From contig NZ_KE386907.1 of the NCBI RefSeq assembly GCF_000429485.1, forward strand, positions 567,096 to 631,095: DNA of 64,000 bases. Direction: 5' to 3'. Numbering within the stretch: the first letter of the stretch is position 1; each line of letters opens with the position of its first letter. The notes below the pieces were generated by a model, which saw only the letters and a list, made by a program, of their open reading frames with translations, was not told the DNA's origin and did no database searches. This DNA comes from Aliagarivorans marinus DSM 23064. GTDB taxonomy: Bacteria; Pseudomonadota; Gammaproteobacteria; Enterobacterales; Celerinatantimonadaceae. Both the position numbers and the translations under genes were made by a program. Shown in pieces: positions 52,930 to 61,794 of the stretch.

Positions 52930-53886
52930 ATGAGCAATCCAAATCTAGCTGCCATTCAGGACTATCTCAACCACAGCATTATTGGCCAAAGCAGCTTTAT
53001 TGAACAGTTACTCATTGCCCTATTGGCAGATGGACACATTCTGGTAGAGGGCCCTCCGGGTCTGGCCAAAACCCGCGCCGTGAAGGCCCTGTCTGAATGT
53101 ATCGAAGGCGATTTTCACCGGGTACAGTTTACTCCCGACCTGTTGCCTGCCGACCTCACCGGTACCGACATCTTCCACCCGGAAACCGCCAGCTTTAGCT
53201 TCCAAAAAGGGCCGATCTTCCACAACTTGGTGTTGGCGGATGAGATCAACCGCGCTCCAGCCAAGGTGCAATCGGCACTGCTCGAGGCGATGGCAGAACA
53301 GCAGATCACCGTCGGCAGTACCAGCTATGCCCTGCCTAAGCTGTTTATGGTGATGGCCACCCAAAACCCCATTGAGCAAGAAGGCACCTACCCGCTGCCC
53401 GAGGCGCAACTGGATCGCTTTATGTTCAAGCTGTGCCTCGACTACCCCAGCGCAGAGCACGAGATGGCCATCCTCAAACTGGTTGAGCGCGAAGAGAAAC
53501 AACTACCGCTGAAGCGCCCCGAGCCGCTGTCCCAGCAAAAACTGTTTGCCATGCGCCGCGCCATCTTAGAGATCCACATGGCCGATGAGCTCAGCCAATA
53601 CATCGTCGATTTGATTACCGCGACGCGCCAGCCACAGCGTTACAGCGATGAGCTGGCACAATGGCTAGAGTTTGGCGCCAGCCCTCGTGCCACCCTAGCA
53701 TTGGCCCGCAGTGCCCGCGCCCGCGCTTGGCTGCAAGGCCGTGATTATGTCACTCCCGACGATATCCAAAGCTTGGCCTACCCAGTGCTCCGCCATCGCC
53801 TGTTGCTCAGCTATCAGGCACAAGCCCAAGGCATCGACAGCGAGCAAGTGATTGCGCGTATGCTTGAACTGGTTGCCATTGCGTAA
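52930..53886 (+). CDS. MoxR-family AAA+ ATPase
   Basis: The 318-residue protein has the MoxR AAA core: Walker A GPPGLAKTRAV, Walker B VLADEINRAPAKVQSALLEAM, and the sensor ATQNPIEQEGTYPLPEAQLDRFM. A lid domain follows. MoxR ATPases act as chaperones with VWA proteins to assemble or activate partners. GAGGA precedes the ATG. It heads a six-gene operon of DUF58, DUF4381, BatA, BatB/C and BatD genes. Confidence 0.95.
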   Translation: MSNPNLAAIQDYLNHSIIGQSSFIEQLLIALLADGHILVEGPPGLAKTRAVKALSECIEGDFHRVQFTPDLLPADLTGTDIFHPETASFSFQKGPIFHNLVLADEINRAPAKVQSALLEAMAEQQITVGSTSYALPKLFMVMATQNPIEQEGTYPLPEAQLDRFMFKLCLDYPSAEHEMAILKLVEREEKQLPLKRPEPLSQQKLFAMRRAILEIHMADELSQYIVDLITATRQPQRYSDELAQWLEFGASPRATLALARSARARAWLQGRDYVTPDDIQSLAYPVLRHRLLLSYQAQAQGIDSEQVIARMLELVAIA

Positions 53887-53901
53887 GCCGGAGGCTGAAA
53901 C

Positions 53902-54840
53902 ATGGACAACTACTCAGTAACTCACGGCGCTAACACCCAGCGCTCGGCGGTTGAGTTAAGCGTGCAACAGCTTATCGATATGCGCGGCTATCGCCTGCGC
54001 CTACCGCCCTGGAAGAATACCCAAGCACTACGCCATGGTAATCGCCTGAGCCGAGTACGCGGTCGCGGCATGGAGTTCGATGAGGTGCGCCACTATCAAC
54101 CGGGCGATGATGTGCGCAGCATCGACTGGCGCGTGACCGCGCGCACTGGTCGTACCCACACCAAGCTGTTCCGTGAAGACCGCGAGCACCCGGTGATGAT
54201 CTACTTAGATATGTCGGCCAGCATGTGGTTTGGCAGCACCCAAGTGCTTAAAAGTGTGTTGGCTGGCGAGCTCGCCGCCGCCCTTGGCTGGCTAGCTCAG
54301 AGCTTGAACGAGCGTATAGGCCTAGTGGTGCAACTGGGCGAGCAGTGTGTGGTGGAGCGCCCTGCTGCCAACCGCTCAGCTTGGCTGCGGATGCTGCACA
54401 ACATCTGCGACCACCACCAACAGCAGCTGGCCCGTTTCAAAGGACAGCAACTGCAGCACCACGCCGATGCGCAGCTGGCAGCCTTAGATCAGCTACAAAA
54501 ACTGGTGAAGACCGGCTATCAGCTTCATCTGATTAGCGACTTTTACCATCTACCCCAGCAAAGCGCGTCGCGCCTGCTCAAACTGGGACAGCACAACCAG
54601 TGTTTTGCCTGGCAGATAAGCGACCCGCTTGAGCAGCAGCTGCCTCGCCAATTGCGCAGCGATCTAAAAGTCAGCCGCGATGGCCGCGCCCACTGGCTAA
54701 GCGGCTCCAAGGTCAGTTTTCACAGCCAGTATGAGGCCGAGTCGCAGGCCCGTCAGCAACATATTGAGCGCGCACTGCTGCAAAGCGGCATGGCCTTTAA
54801 CGCCCTCTCGACCGAACACCAATGGAGTGACCATGTCTGA
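53902..54840 (+). CDS. DUF58 protein
   Basis: The 312-residue protein has the DUF58 core RVRGRGMEFDEVRHYQPGDDVRSIDWRVTARTGRTHTKLFREDREHPVMIYLDMSASM. DUF58 proteins accompany MoxR and often have a VWA-like C-terminal half; here DMSASM is the DxSxS metal motif. GGAGGC precedes the ATG, and the C-terminus overlaps the next gene by 8 bases. Confidence 0.92.
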   Translation: MDNYSVTHGANTQRSAVELSVQQLIDMRGYRLRLPPWKNTQALRHGNRLSRVRGRGMEFDEVRHYQPGDDVRSIDWRVTARTGRTHTKLFREDREHPVMIYLDMSASMWFGSTQVLKSVLAGELAAALGWLAQSLNERIGLVVQLGEQCVVERPAANRSAWLRMLHNICDHHQQQLARFKGQQLQHHADAQLAALDQLQKLVKTGYQLHLISDFYHLPQQSASRLLKLGQHNQCFAWQISDPLEQQLPRQLRSDLKVSRDGRAHWLSGSKVSFHSQYEAESQARQQHIERALLQSGMAFNALSTEHQWSDHV

Positions 54841-55384
54841 GCCTATCTCCTCTGCTGTTGGCGCTCAGCTGCAAGATATCCTGCTACCGAGCCAGCTTGA
54901 GCAAGGCTGGCCTGCGCCCGGTTGGTGGCTATTGGGCAGTGTTATTGCGCTGTTGATTATCACCTTGGTCTATCTGGTTTTGCGCTATCGCCAGCTCACC
55001 GCCGCAAAACGTGAGGCACTGAGCCAAGTCGACGCCATTGAGCATATGGCAGATCTCGACCAACTGCTCAAACAAGCCGCTCTGGCTTACTTTCCCCGCT
55101 CCCGCGTGGCCGGATTGCACGGTCAGGCTTGGCTGGACTTTCTCAACAAATCGCTCAACCAATCGCTCGACCAAGCCGCTGAGCAGCCAAGTATGTTCGA
55201 CGCCGAGCAGTGGCTCAATCAGCGCTATCGCCCCGAGCCTCAGCTTTGCAGCCCAGAGCAGCGCGCATCGGCCAAGCGCTGGTTAAGCAAAGCCCTGCCA
55301 CCGCAGGGTATCCGCCAGCTACTTTTGCCCATTGTCAAACCAGCCATCACGGCACGCCCGGTTAAGGAGCGTCGCCATGACTGA
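54833..55384 (+). CDS. DUF4381 membrane protein
   Basis: The product of 183 residues has one central membrane helix (WWLLGSVIALLIITLVYLVL) and the DUF4381 helical pattern (AALAYFPRSRVAGLHGQAWLDFLN). It is the small membrane partner found in MoxR-Bat operons. The ATG at 54833 overlaps the DUF58 stop by 8 bases, and its own stop overlaps batA by 8 bases. The reading frame start at 54731 is inside the preceding gene and is rejected. Confidence 0.88.
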   Translation: MSEPISSAVGAQLQDILLPSQLEQGWPAPGWWLLGSVIALLIITLVYLVLRYRQLTAAKREALSQVDAIEHMADLDQLLKQAALAYFPRSRVAGLHGQAWLDFLNKSLNQSLDQAAEQPSMFDAEQWLNQRYRPEPQLCSPEQRASAKRWLSKALPPQGIRQLLLPIVKPAITARPVKERRHD

Positions 55385-56399
55385 GTTAAGCTTTGCCTGG
55401 CTGTGGATCTGGCTGCTGCTGCCCCTGCCCTTGCTACTTAAACGCTGGCGTAAACCGCAGCAGCAACTCTCGGCCAGCCTGAACAACGTCAGCCTACCGA
55501 GCCTGGATAGCCAACAGCAGCAAACCATCCATAGCAAACGCCCGCAACAGCTGTGGCAATGGCTGCTATGGTCACTGCTACTGGCCGCCCTTAGCCGCCC
55601 GCAACTGCTCGGCGATAGCCCAGAGCCGATTGTCGAACAGGGGCGCGACCTGCTGCTAGCAGTGGATATGTCGGGCAGTATGCAGATTAACGATCTGGTG
55701 CAGGACGATGAACAAGTCGACCGCCTGACTATCGTAAAAGCCCTGCTTAAAGAGTTTATTGCCGAGCGCCGTGGCGACCGTATCGGCATGATCCTGTTTG
55801 CCGATCATGCCTACCTCGCCTCGCCACTGAGCTTCGACCTGCAAGCCCTGCAGAGCCAAGTCGATGACTTGGTGCACGGCCTTGTGGGCGATATGACCGC
55901 CATCGGCGAAGCCATTGGCATGGGTGTGCGACAACTGCTAGAACAACCGGCCGAGCAGCGTATCCTGATTTTGCTGACCGATGGTCAAAATACCTCCGGT
56001 AGTGTCGATCCGATGGAGGCAGCGCAGGTTGCGGCAGATAACCAAGTGGTGATCTACACCGTCGGCATTGGCGCTGACGAGATGCTGCAGCGCAGCCTGT
56101 TTGGCGTGCGTAAGGTAAACCCGTCTTGGGATCTCGATGAGCAAAGCCTGATTGAGATAGCGCAGATGACCGGCGGGCAATACTTTCGGGCCCGCGACCA
56201 GCAGCAGCTGCAGCAGATCTACCGCGAAATCGCCGATCTCAACCCCATCAGCGAGGCAGAGCAGTTCTTTCGCCCGAAAAAAGAGCTGTTCTTCTGGCCA
56301 CTGGGGCTAATGCTGGGCCTATTGCTACTTAAGCTGGCTCTCGCTGTGCCGCGCCCTGTCGCAGTTCCTAACATTAACAACCTTAAGGAGCGAACATAG
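55377..56399 (+). CDS. batA: BatA-type VWA membrane protein
   Basis: The product of 340 residues has an N-terminal helix pair (SFAWLWIWLLLPLPLLL), a von Willebrand A domain with an intact DMSGSM metal site, ILLTDGQNTSG, and a C-terminal helix (LGLMLGLLLLKLALAV). Bat proteins were named from Bacteroides aerotolerance and are anchored in the inner membrane with the VWA domain outside. AAGGAG lies before the ATG at 55377. It overlaps batB by one base. Confidence 0.9.
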   Translation: MTELSFAWLWIWLLLPLPLLLKRWRKPQQQLSASLNNVSLPSLDSQQQQTIHSKRPQQLWQWLLWSLLLAALSRPQLLGDSPEPIVEQGRDLLLAVDMSGSMQINDLVQDDEQVDRLTIVKALLKEFIAERRGDRIGMILFADHAYLASPLSFDLQALQSQVDDLVHGLVGDMTAIGEAIGMGVRQLLEQPAEQRILILLTDGQNTSGSVDPMEAAQVAADNQVVIYTVGIGADEMLQRSLFGVRKVNPSWDLDEQSLIEIAQMTGGQYFRARDQQQLQQIYREIADLNPISEAEQFFRPKKELFFWPLGLMLGLLLLKLALAVPRPVAVPNINNLKERT

Positions 56400-58219
56400 T
56401 GAGCAGTATGACTCTGTTACGCCCCGGCTTTTTACTACTCGGCCTAATCGCCATGGCATTACTGTGGTATCTGCGCAAATTGCAGCGCAGCTCTAGCTGG
56501 CAGCAGCTACTGCCCACTGTAATTGCCGAGCACCTGCTAACTGATGCGGACAGCGCCAAGATGGCGGTATGGCGACCTATGCTATTAATTGCACTGCTCA
56601 GCCTGGCTGCCGCAGGCCCGAGCTTGCAGCTTCCACAGGGCCAGCTGTATCGCGACGGCTCGGCGCGAGTGCTGCTACTTAATATGTCCTACTCGATGCG
56701 CGCCGACGATGTAAAACCCGACCGTTTAGAGTTGGCCCGTTACAAGGCGCTCGATCTGATTAACAGCTGGAAGGACGGCGAAACCGGCCTTATCGCCTTC
56801 GCCGGTGATGCCTTTGTGCTCTCGCCACTGACCCACGACAGCAACAACCTCGCTAATCTGTTGCCGCATATCAGCCCCGAGATCATGCCCGTGCACGGCA
56901 CCAATCTCGCTGCAGCCATCGAGCAAGCCAAAGAGCTGCTGCTCAACGCGGGCTACCCGGGCGGCGACATTATCGCCATCAGCGATGGCTTCTCTCGCGA
57001 GCAGTTTGAGCAAGCTCAGCAAGCGCTGAGCGGCAGTAACCTGCGCTTCTCGATGCTGGCAGTGGGCACCGCCGAGGGCGCGCCAATCCCCTTAGAGGGC
57101 GGTGCGCTGCTGCAAGACAGCAAAGGCAGCATCGTGATCCCCAGACTCGAGCAGCAGTACTTTTTGCCCTTATGCCAGCAAAGCGGCGGTCTGTGTCAGA
57201 GCCTGCGCGCCGATAACCTGGATATTCAGCGTTTAAGCCAGCTGGGCGAACGTGCTCTGAGCGGTAACGAAGCGGAAGGCAAGCTTATCGACCTGCGGGT
57301 CGACCTCGGTTTTTGGCTGCTGATCCCCGCCCTACTGCTGGCGCTGTGGGAGTATTTACGCCCAAGCCTACCGCTGTGGCTGCTGGCTGGCGTGATGTTG
57401 TTGCCCGGGTATAGCTTTGCTGAAGAAGCGCAAGGCAGTGCGTGGTGGAACAACCAGGCTCAGCGCGCCCATAGCGCCTTCGAGCAAGAGAACTACCAAG
57501 ACGCCGAAGCGCTGTTCAACGATCCGCAGTGGCAAGCCGCTTCGGCCTATCGCGCGGGTGATTATCAGCGCGCGCAGCAGCTATTCGCCCAAGACGACAG
57601 CGCACAGGGCTGGTACAACCAAGGCAATGCCTTAGCCATGCAGGGAGAAACCGAGCAGGCCATCGCCGCCTATGACCAAGCGCTCGAACGTGACCCGAGC
57701 CTTGAGCAAGCAGCGCACAACAAAGCGGTGCTCGAGCAGCAGCAGTCTCAGCAGTCGCAAGAGCAGCAATCACAAGAACAGCAAGACAGCGGCGATCAGG
57801 GCTCTGAGCAACAGCAAGACGGTGAGCAAGGTGAAGGCCAACAAAGTGAAAGCCAACAAGGCGAAGAACAACCGGGTAATCAGCAACAAGCGCAGTCCGA
57901 GCAAAGCCCACCGCCTCAACCTGACCAAGAACAGCAAGGCGACGAGCAGCAAGCACAAGAGCAAGCCCAGCAACAACCCGGTGAAGAAGAAGGCGAGCAG
58001 CAACAGGCCGAGCAGCCCGCAGAGCCGACCGAGCAAGAGCCTGATGAGCAGGCGCAGCAAGTACCAGCGCAAGCAAACGGTGAGGGCGAGCTCGATGACC
58101 AAGAGCTGCAGCGCTGGCTGAATGCCCTGCCCAACGACCCAAGCCTGCTGCTCCGCAATAAAATGTATCTGGAATACCAAAAGCGGCGTCGCCAGCCGCA
58201 ATCAGAGGAGAATTGGTAA
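56399..58219 (+). CDS. batB: BatB/BatC fusion: VWA domain, TPR repeats and Q/E-rich tail
   Basis: The 606-residue protein has an N-terminal membrane helix pair, a VWA domain (about 88-290), a helix, then TPR repeats of BatC type (about 340-440, GWYNQGNALAMQGETEQAIAAYDQALERDPSLEQAAHNKAV) and a Q/E-rich low-complexity region (about 447-563). The VWA metal site reads NMSYSM: Asn95 replaces the Asp that usually starts DxSxS, though ISDGFS and the HGTNL threonine remain, so metal binding may be weak or lost. The GTG at 56399 follows AAGGAG. Confidence 0.88.
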   Translation: MSSMTLLRPGFLLLGLIAMALLWYLRKLQRSSSWQQLLPTVIAEHLLTDADSAKMAVWRPMLLIALLSLAAAGPSLQLPQGQLYRDGSARVLLLNMSYSMRADDVKPDRLELARYKALDLINSWKDGETGLIAFAGDAFVLSPLTHDSNNLANLLPHISPEIMPVHGTNLAAAIEQAKELLLNAGYPGGDIIAISDGFSREQFEQAQQALSGSNLRFSMLAVGTAEGAPIPLEGGALLQDSKGSIVIPRLEQQYFLPLCQQSGGLCQSLRADNLDIQRLSQLGERALSGNEAEGKLIDLRVDLGFWLLIPALLLALWEYLRPSLPLWLLAGVMLLPGYSFAEEAQGSAWWNNQAQRAHSAFEQENYQDAEALFNDPQWQAASAYRAGDYQRAQQLFAQDDSAQGWYNQGNALAMQGETEQAIAAYDQALERDPSLEQAAHNKAVLEQQQSQQSQEQQSQEQQDSGDQGSEQQQDGEQGEGQQSESQQGEEQPGNQQQAQSEQSPPPQPDQEQQGDEQQAQEQAQQQPGEEEGEQQQAEQPAEPTEQEPDEQAQQVPAQANGEGELDDQELQRWLNALPNDPSLLLRNKMYLEYQKRRRQPQSEENW

Positions 58220-59803
58220 GTGAGAGTATTCGGCTTATTTTTGGCGTTGTTTCTTAGCCATCTGGCTCACGCCGCTACCGAAGTTACCGCCAGTGTCAGC
58301 CACAACCCGGTAGCTGAAGGCCAGCCCTTTACCTTGAATATCGAGGCCAATAGCAACCTACCCGCCAATGCCTTCGACCCGCAGCTATTGTTGCGCCAAG
58401 GCTTTGTGGTGGGAAACACCTCCACCGGCCGCCGCCAAACCACCATCAATGGCGTATCAACCACCAGCACCACCTGGACCACCACGCTGATGGCCCGCAC
58501 CGCTGGCGATTACACCATCCCCGCCTTTGAGGTGGGAGATGGACGCACTAAGGCAATTCAACTGCGGGTTAAACAAGGCGACGTGCAGCAGCAACAAGAG
58601 ATCCGCCTGGAGTCGAGCCTGGATCGCCGCACCGTGTATATCGGTCAGCCTGCGGTCTACTCCACCAAGGTATGGGTGGCCAGTAACCTTGAGCAAGCCA
58701 ATATCATTCCGCCGAGCATGCTGGGCGCGAGCTTCGAGACCTTAGGCGAAGACCAGCAGGAGATGGAGATAGTCGATGGTAAACGCTATCGCACCCTTAC
58801 CCGCCGCTGGTTGCTCACCGCCGAGCAGGCCGGCAGCTTTAACATCAGCGGCACTCGTCTAAGCGGTATCACCAGTGACCGCTATGGGCGCTCATTGCCG
58901 GTGGATGTGGTGGCCGACACCCTCGCCATCGAGGTCAAACCGACCCCCGATGGGGCGATGCTCAATTGGCTCCCCAGCACCGATGTATTCTTAAACGACG
59001 AGCTGCAACCGGAGCAAAGCCGCTACCAGCAAGGTGAAGCCTTTACCCGAAGGATTACTCTAAACATTGCGGGCATTACCGAGGAGCAGCTACCGGAGAT
59101 TGCCCTCGATTATGGCGACGACTTCCGAGTCTACCCCGAGCCCTACCAGGACAAAACCGTGGTACAAGACGGCATTGTGTTTGCCCAGCGGGTGCTTAGC
59201 GCCGCCATTATCCCTAGCCGTAGCGGCGAGCTCACCCTGCCCGGCTGGCAGCTAGATTGGTGGAACGTCGAGCAAGACGAAGCCATGCAGGCAGAGCTGC
59301 CAAGCAAGCAGATTGAGGTGGACGCCAGCCGGGTGAACACCCTTGCCCTGCCCGAGCCCGCCATTAGCCCAAGTGGCAATACGCCTGCTGCCGAGCGTCA
59401 GCACTCCTGGCTGACCTGGCTGTTTGGTTTAGCCTGGCTGACCACTGCGCTGTTGTGGCTATGGCACAGTCGCCGCGCACCTAAACCGGCGCTAGAGAGC
59501 GAGGATGAAACATCACCAACACTTAACCACAGCCCTGCCTGGCAGGCGTTTGAGAAGGCATGTCAGCGCGATGATGCCCATCAGGCCGAATATCAGCTAC
59601 GACGTTATCTGCAGGTCGAGCCAAATCAAGAATTAGAGGCAGTACTTGGGGAGCTAAGTCAGCAGTTATGGTCGCCGCTTAAGGGCGATGTAAGTGACAA
59701 ACCTGATCTACTGGCGCTGCTTCAGCGCTGCCAACAGGTTCGCAAACAAACCGCTGCAACCAGCAAAACGCAGGCTCTGCCGTCACTAAACCCTCCGCAC
59801 TAG
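58220..59803 (+). CDS. batD: BatD/oxygen-tolerance-type protein
   Basis: The 527-residue protein has a signal peptide (FGLFLALFLSHLAHA), a string of immunoglobulin-like beta-sandwich repeats typical of BatD (TASVSHNPVAEGQPFTLNIEANS, LESSLDRRTVYIGQPAVYSTKVWV), and one late membrane helix (WLTWLFGLAWLTTALLWLW) with a cytoplasmic helical tail. It is the periplasmic scaffold of Bat systems. The GTG follows the batB stop directly, with AGGAG upstream. It is the last gene of the operon. Confidence 0.9.
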   Translation: MRVFGLFLALFLSHLAHAATEVTASVSHNPVAEGQPFTLNIEANSNLPANAFDPQLLLRQGFVVGNTSTGRRQTTINGVSTTSTTWTTTLMARTAGDYTIPAFEVGDGRTKAIQLRVKQGDVQQQQEIRLESSLDRRTVYIGQPAVYSTKVWVASNLEQANIIPPSMLGASFETLGEDQQEMEIVDGKRYRTLTRRWLLTAEQAGSFNISGTRLSGITSDRYGRSLPVDVVADTLAIEVKPTPDGAMLNWLPSTDVFLNDELQPEQSRYQQGEAFTRRITLNIAGITEEQLPEIALDYGDDFRVYPEPYQDKTVVQDGIVFAQRVLSAAIIPSRSGELTLPGWQLDWWNVEQDEAMQAELPSKQIEVDASRVNTLALPEPAISPSGNTPAAERQHSWLTWLFGLAWLTTALLWLWHSRRAPKPALESEDETSPTLNHSPAWQAFEKACQRDDAHQAEYQLRRYLQVEPNQELEAVLGELSQQLWSPLKGDVSDKPDLLALLQRCQQVRKQTAATSKTQALPSLNPPH

Positions 59804-59847
59804 TTGTTTAGCACTGGCTGTGGCAGGTAAAAGGTAGGGAGTTTGAG

Positions 59848-59875
59848 GCGAGTAACGCTGGATCGCGTTACTCGC
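59848..59875. terminator. long perfect hairpin between convergent batD and yfcZ
   Basis: GCGAGTAACGC and GCGTTACTCGC form a perfect 11-bp stem with a 6-base loop between two convergent genes. No T run follows on either side. It is likely a shared transcription end or barrier. Confidence 0.55.
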
Positions 59876-59886
59876 TAAAGACGGGT

Positions 59887-60171
59887 CTAGCGGTTCATAC
59901 CCAATTGGAAGATCAGGTTTTCAGCTTGGCAGCTAAAGCCAAATGATGCGCTAAGCTGGAAGCCTTGCTCGGTTTCAACGATCTCTGATTGGATATCACA
60001 CGGCTCTGACTCAGCATTGCGAGCTTTAGTGGTCAGGGTATCCAAACGCGCTTGGGCATGTTCTTGCTGCTGGAAAACTTCCACTAACTGCGTTGAGCAC
60101 TCTTCGCCGTCGATAATCGCACCTACATCAACACAGCAGCAAACTTTTGACTCTTCTAGTTTAGTTTTCAT
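59887..60171 (-). CDS. yfcZ: YfcZ/YiiS (DUF406) family protein
   Basis: The product of 94 residues matches YfcZ: VCCCVDVGAIIDGEECSTQLVEVF, LTTKARNAESEPCDI, and the C-terminal CQAENLIFQLGM. The cysteine triplet and later cysteines may bind metal. In E. coli yfcZ lies between fadI and fadL; here the Bat operon and an ECF pair sit in that interval. AAAGGA precedes the ATG at 60171. Confidence 0.92.
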   Translation of the reverse strand: MKTKLEESKVCCCVDVGAIIDGEECSTQLVEVFQQQEHAQARLDTLTTKARNAESEPCDIQSEIVETEQGFQLSASFGFSCQAENLIFQLGMNR

Positions 60172-60299
60172 CAATTTTCCTTTAAATTCATTAAGCTGTT
60201 TACAACATTGTCGCTACTTTTCTTGCGCCTTCGCAACTAAAAACAGCGCTCACCGCTATTATAAAGGGATGATTGGCGATTGGATACGCTAAAAAAATT

Positions 60300-60866
60300 A
60301 TGATTTTGCCATTTTCGCGAAAGAAAAAGTCAAACAGCTCGGTCAACTCGGGCATGGATACTAAACAATTGCGCTACGAAGCGCTGGTGCAGGCCTTTAG
60401 CCGCGATCTTTATCGCTACGCCTACTGGCTGTGCAAAGACAAGCAAGTCGCTGAAGACGTGGTTCAGGAAACCTTCCTGCGAGCCTGGCGTTCACTCGAC
60501 AGCTTGAAGGATGACAAGGCCGCTAAGTCGTGGTTGATTACTATCTTGAGGCGGGAGAATGCCCGCCGCTTTGAGAGGAAGCAGTTTGATCTGGTGGACA
60601 TCGAGGATCACTCGGTAGCCGACCAAGACGCCCTCTCAAGTGAGCAAGAAATCGAGAACGAGTGGTTACGACGGCAAATTGATAAGCTCTCGCCAGAGTA
60701 TCGCGAACCGCTGCTGCTACAGGTCATTGGTGGTTTTAGCGGGGAAGAGATCGCCGAGCTTCTGGAGCTTAACAAGAATACCGTGATGACCCGGTTATTC
60801 CGGGCCCGCAACCAACTCAAAGACGCTTTTGAAAAAGATGAACAGCGAGGACAGTGTAATGGATGA
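60300..60866 (+). CDS. ECF-type RNA polymerase sigma factor
   Basis: The product of about 188 residues has region 2 (RDLYRYAYWLCKDKQVAEDVVQETFLRAWRSLDSLKD) and region 4 (LPEYREP-like LSPEYREPLLLQVIGGFSGEEIAELLELNKNTVMTRLFRARNQLK). The start may be at 60300 or 60355; neither has a strong Shine-Dalgarno. The next gene overlaps by 8 bases and encodes a DUF3379 protein that is the likely anti-sigma factor. Confidence 0.9.
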   Translation: MILPFSRKKKSNSSVNSGMDTKQLRYEALVQAFSRDLYRYAYWLCKDKQVAEDVVQETFLRAWRSLDSLKDDKAAKSWLITILRRENARRFERKQFDLVDIEDHSVADQDALSSEQEIENEWLRRQIDKLSPEYREPLLLQVIGGFSGEEIAELLELNKNTVMTRLFRARNQLKDAFEKDEQRGQCNG

Positions 60867-61581
60867 GCTAGAATTTCGCCGCCAGTTGTATGCCAATCCT
60901 CGGGATCGAAGTGACGCACTACTAGCTGCAATTAAAGACAGCCCTAAAAACCAGAAGTTTTACGACGAACTCCAGCAGTTCGAGGGCAAATTGCAACGCG
61001 CGATGGAAGTCGATGTACCCGATGGCTTGAGCGAACGGTTACGCCTAAGACAAAGCTTTGCTGCGCCGCCAGCCAAGCCGAAACGACCGCGTTGGCATAT
61101 GGCCTTGGCCGCGTCAGTCGCCTTTGCCATGGGCATTGGTGTGAGTACCCTTAACCCGTTTACCGCAGGTCAGCCGTCGATGAGCCTTGGCGATGTAGCG
61201 TTGGATCATGTCTATCATGCGTCCCCCTATATTACCGGTACCGATGAGCGGCCATCGCTGCAAACTGTGAATGCTAAGCTAGCCCGCTACGGCGAGGCCT
61301 TTGAGCAGCTACCCGGCCAAGTGGTGTTTGTAAATCACTGTAACTACCACGGCTCACCGGCCTTCCATATGGTGATGCGCAGCGAGCAAGGCAGCGATGT
61401 GAACGTGTTTGTAGTACCGCAAACGGTGGACCTACCCAGCTCGTCAGCCTTCTCTGACAGCAAGATGCACGGTATGGTCTCCCAGCTAAGCGATGCAAAC
61501 CTAGTGATTGTCGGCGAGAAAGCCGAACCGCTTGACGGCCTGCTGCACAAAATCAAAGGGCAGTTGAACCAAAGTATCTAA
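60859..61581 (+). CDS. DUF3379 protein, probable membrane anti-sigma factor
   Basis: The product of 240 residues has an N-terminal helical cytoplasmic part (DELEFRRQLYANPRDRSDALLAAIKD), one membrane helix (WHMALAASVAFAMGIGVST), and a periplasmic domain with FVNHCNYHGSPAFHMVMRSEQG. The arrangement of sigma factor then single-pass membrane protein is the normal anti-sigma layout. The conserved periplasmic His/Cys cluster may be a signal site. The ATG at 60859 follows GAGGAC. Confidence 0.88.
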   Translation: MDELEFRRQLYANPRDRSDALLAAIKDSPKNQKFYDELQQFEGKLQRAMEVDVPDGLSERLRLRQSFAAPPAKPKRPRWHMALAASVAFAMGIGVSTLNPFTAGQPSMSLGDVALDHVYHASPYITGTDERPSLQTVNAKLARYGEAFEQLPGQVVFVNHCNYHGSPAFHMVMRSEQGSDVNVFVVPQTVDLPSSSAFSDSKMHGMVSQLSDANLVIVGEKAEPLDGLLHKIKGQLNQSI

Positions 61582-61613
61582 GCGCTGCATCGGTCAGCCA
61601 GCCATAATTAATC

Positions 61614-61638
61614 AAGGAGTCTGATAGGCTCCTTTTTT
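61614..61638 (+). terminator. rho-independent terminator after the sigma/anti-sigma pair
   Basis: AAGGAG and CTCCTT form a 6-bp stem with a 9-base loop followed by TTTT. It separates the ECF unit from fadL. Confidence 0.8.
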
Positions 61639-61794
61639 ACGCCTTAGTGTTTAAATACACGCATTTCCCGCAAAAGTTACACTTTTTGTGCAATAGCTCT
61701 AATTTCAAACAATCGTTTTACACATCTGTTTAACATTTGCGAAACATCTCCTCTATAGTGAAGCAGCTAACCAGATAAGGATGAGAGGATTGGA

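Noticed and set aside
57516-58142. Open frame of 208 codons on the minus strand opposite batB
   Set aside because: It is the complement of the Q/E-rich tract, giving Ala/Leu/Arg-rich translation without motif or ribosome binding site.
61676-61693. TTACAC/GTGCAA dyad upstream of fadL
   Set aside because: It lacks the FadR core and is too short and AT-rich to call as an operator.
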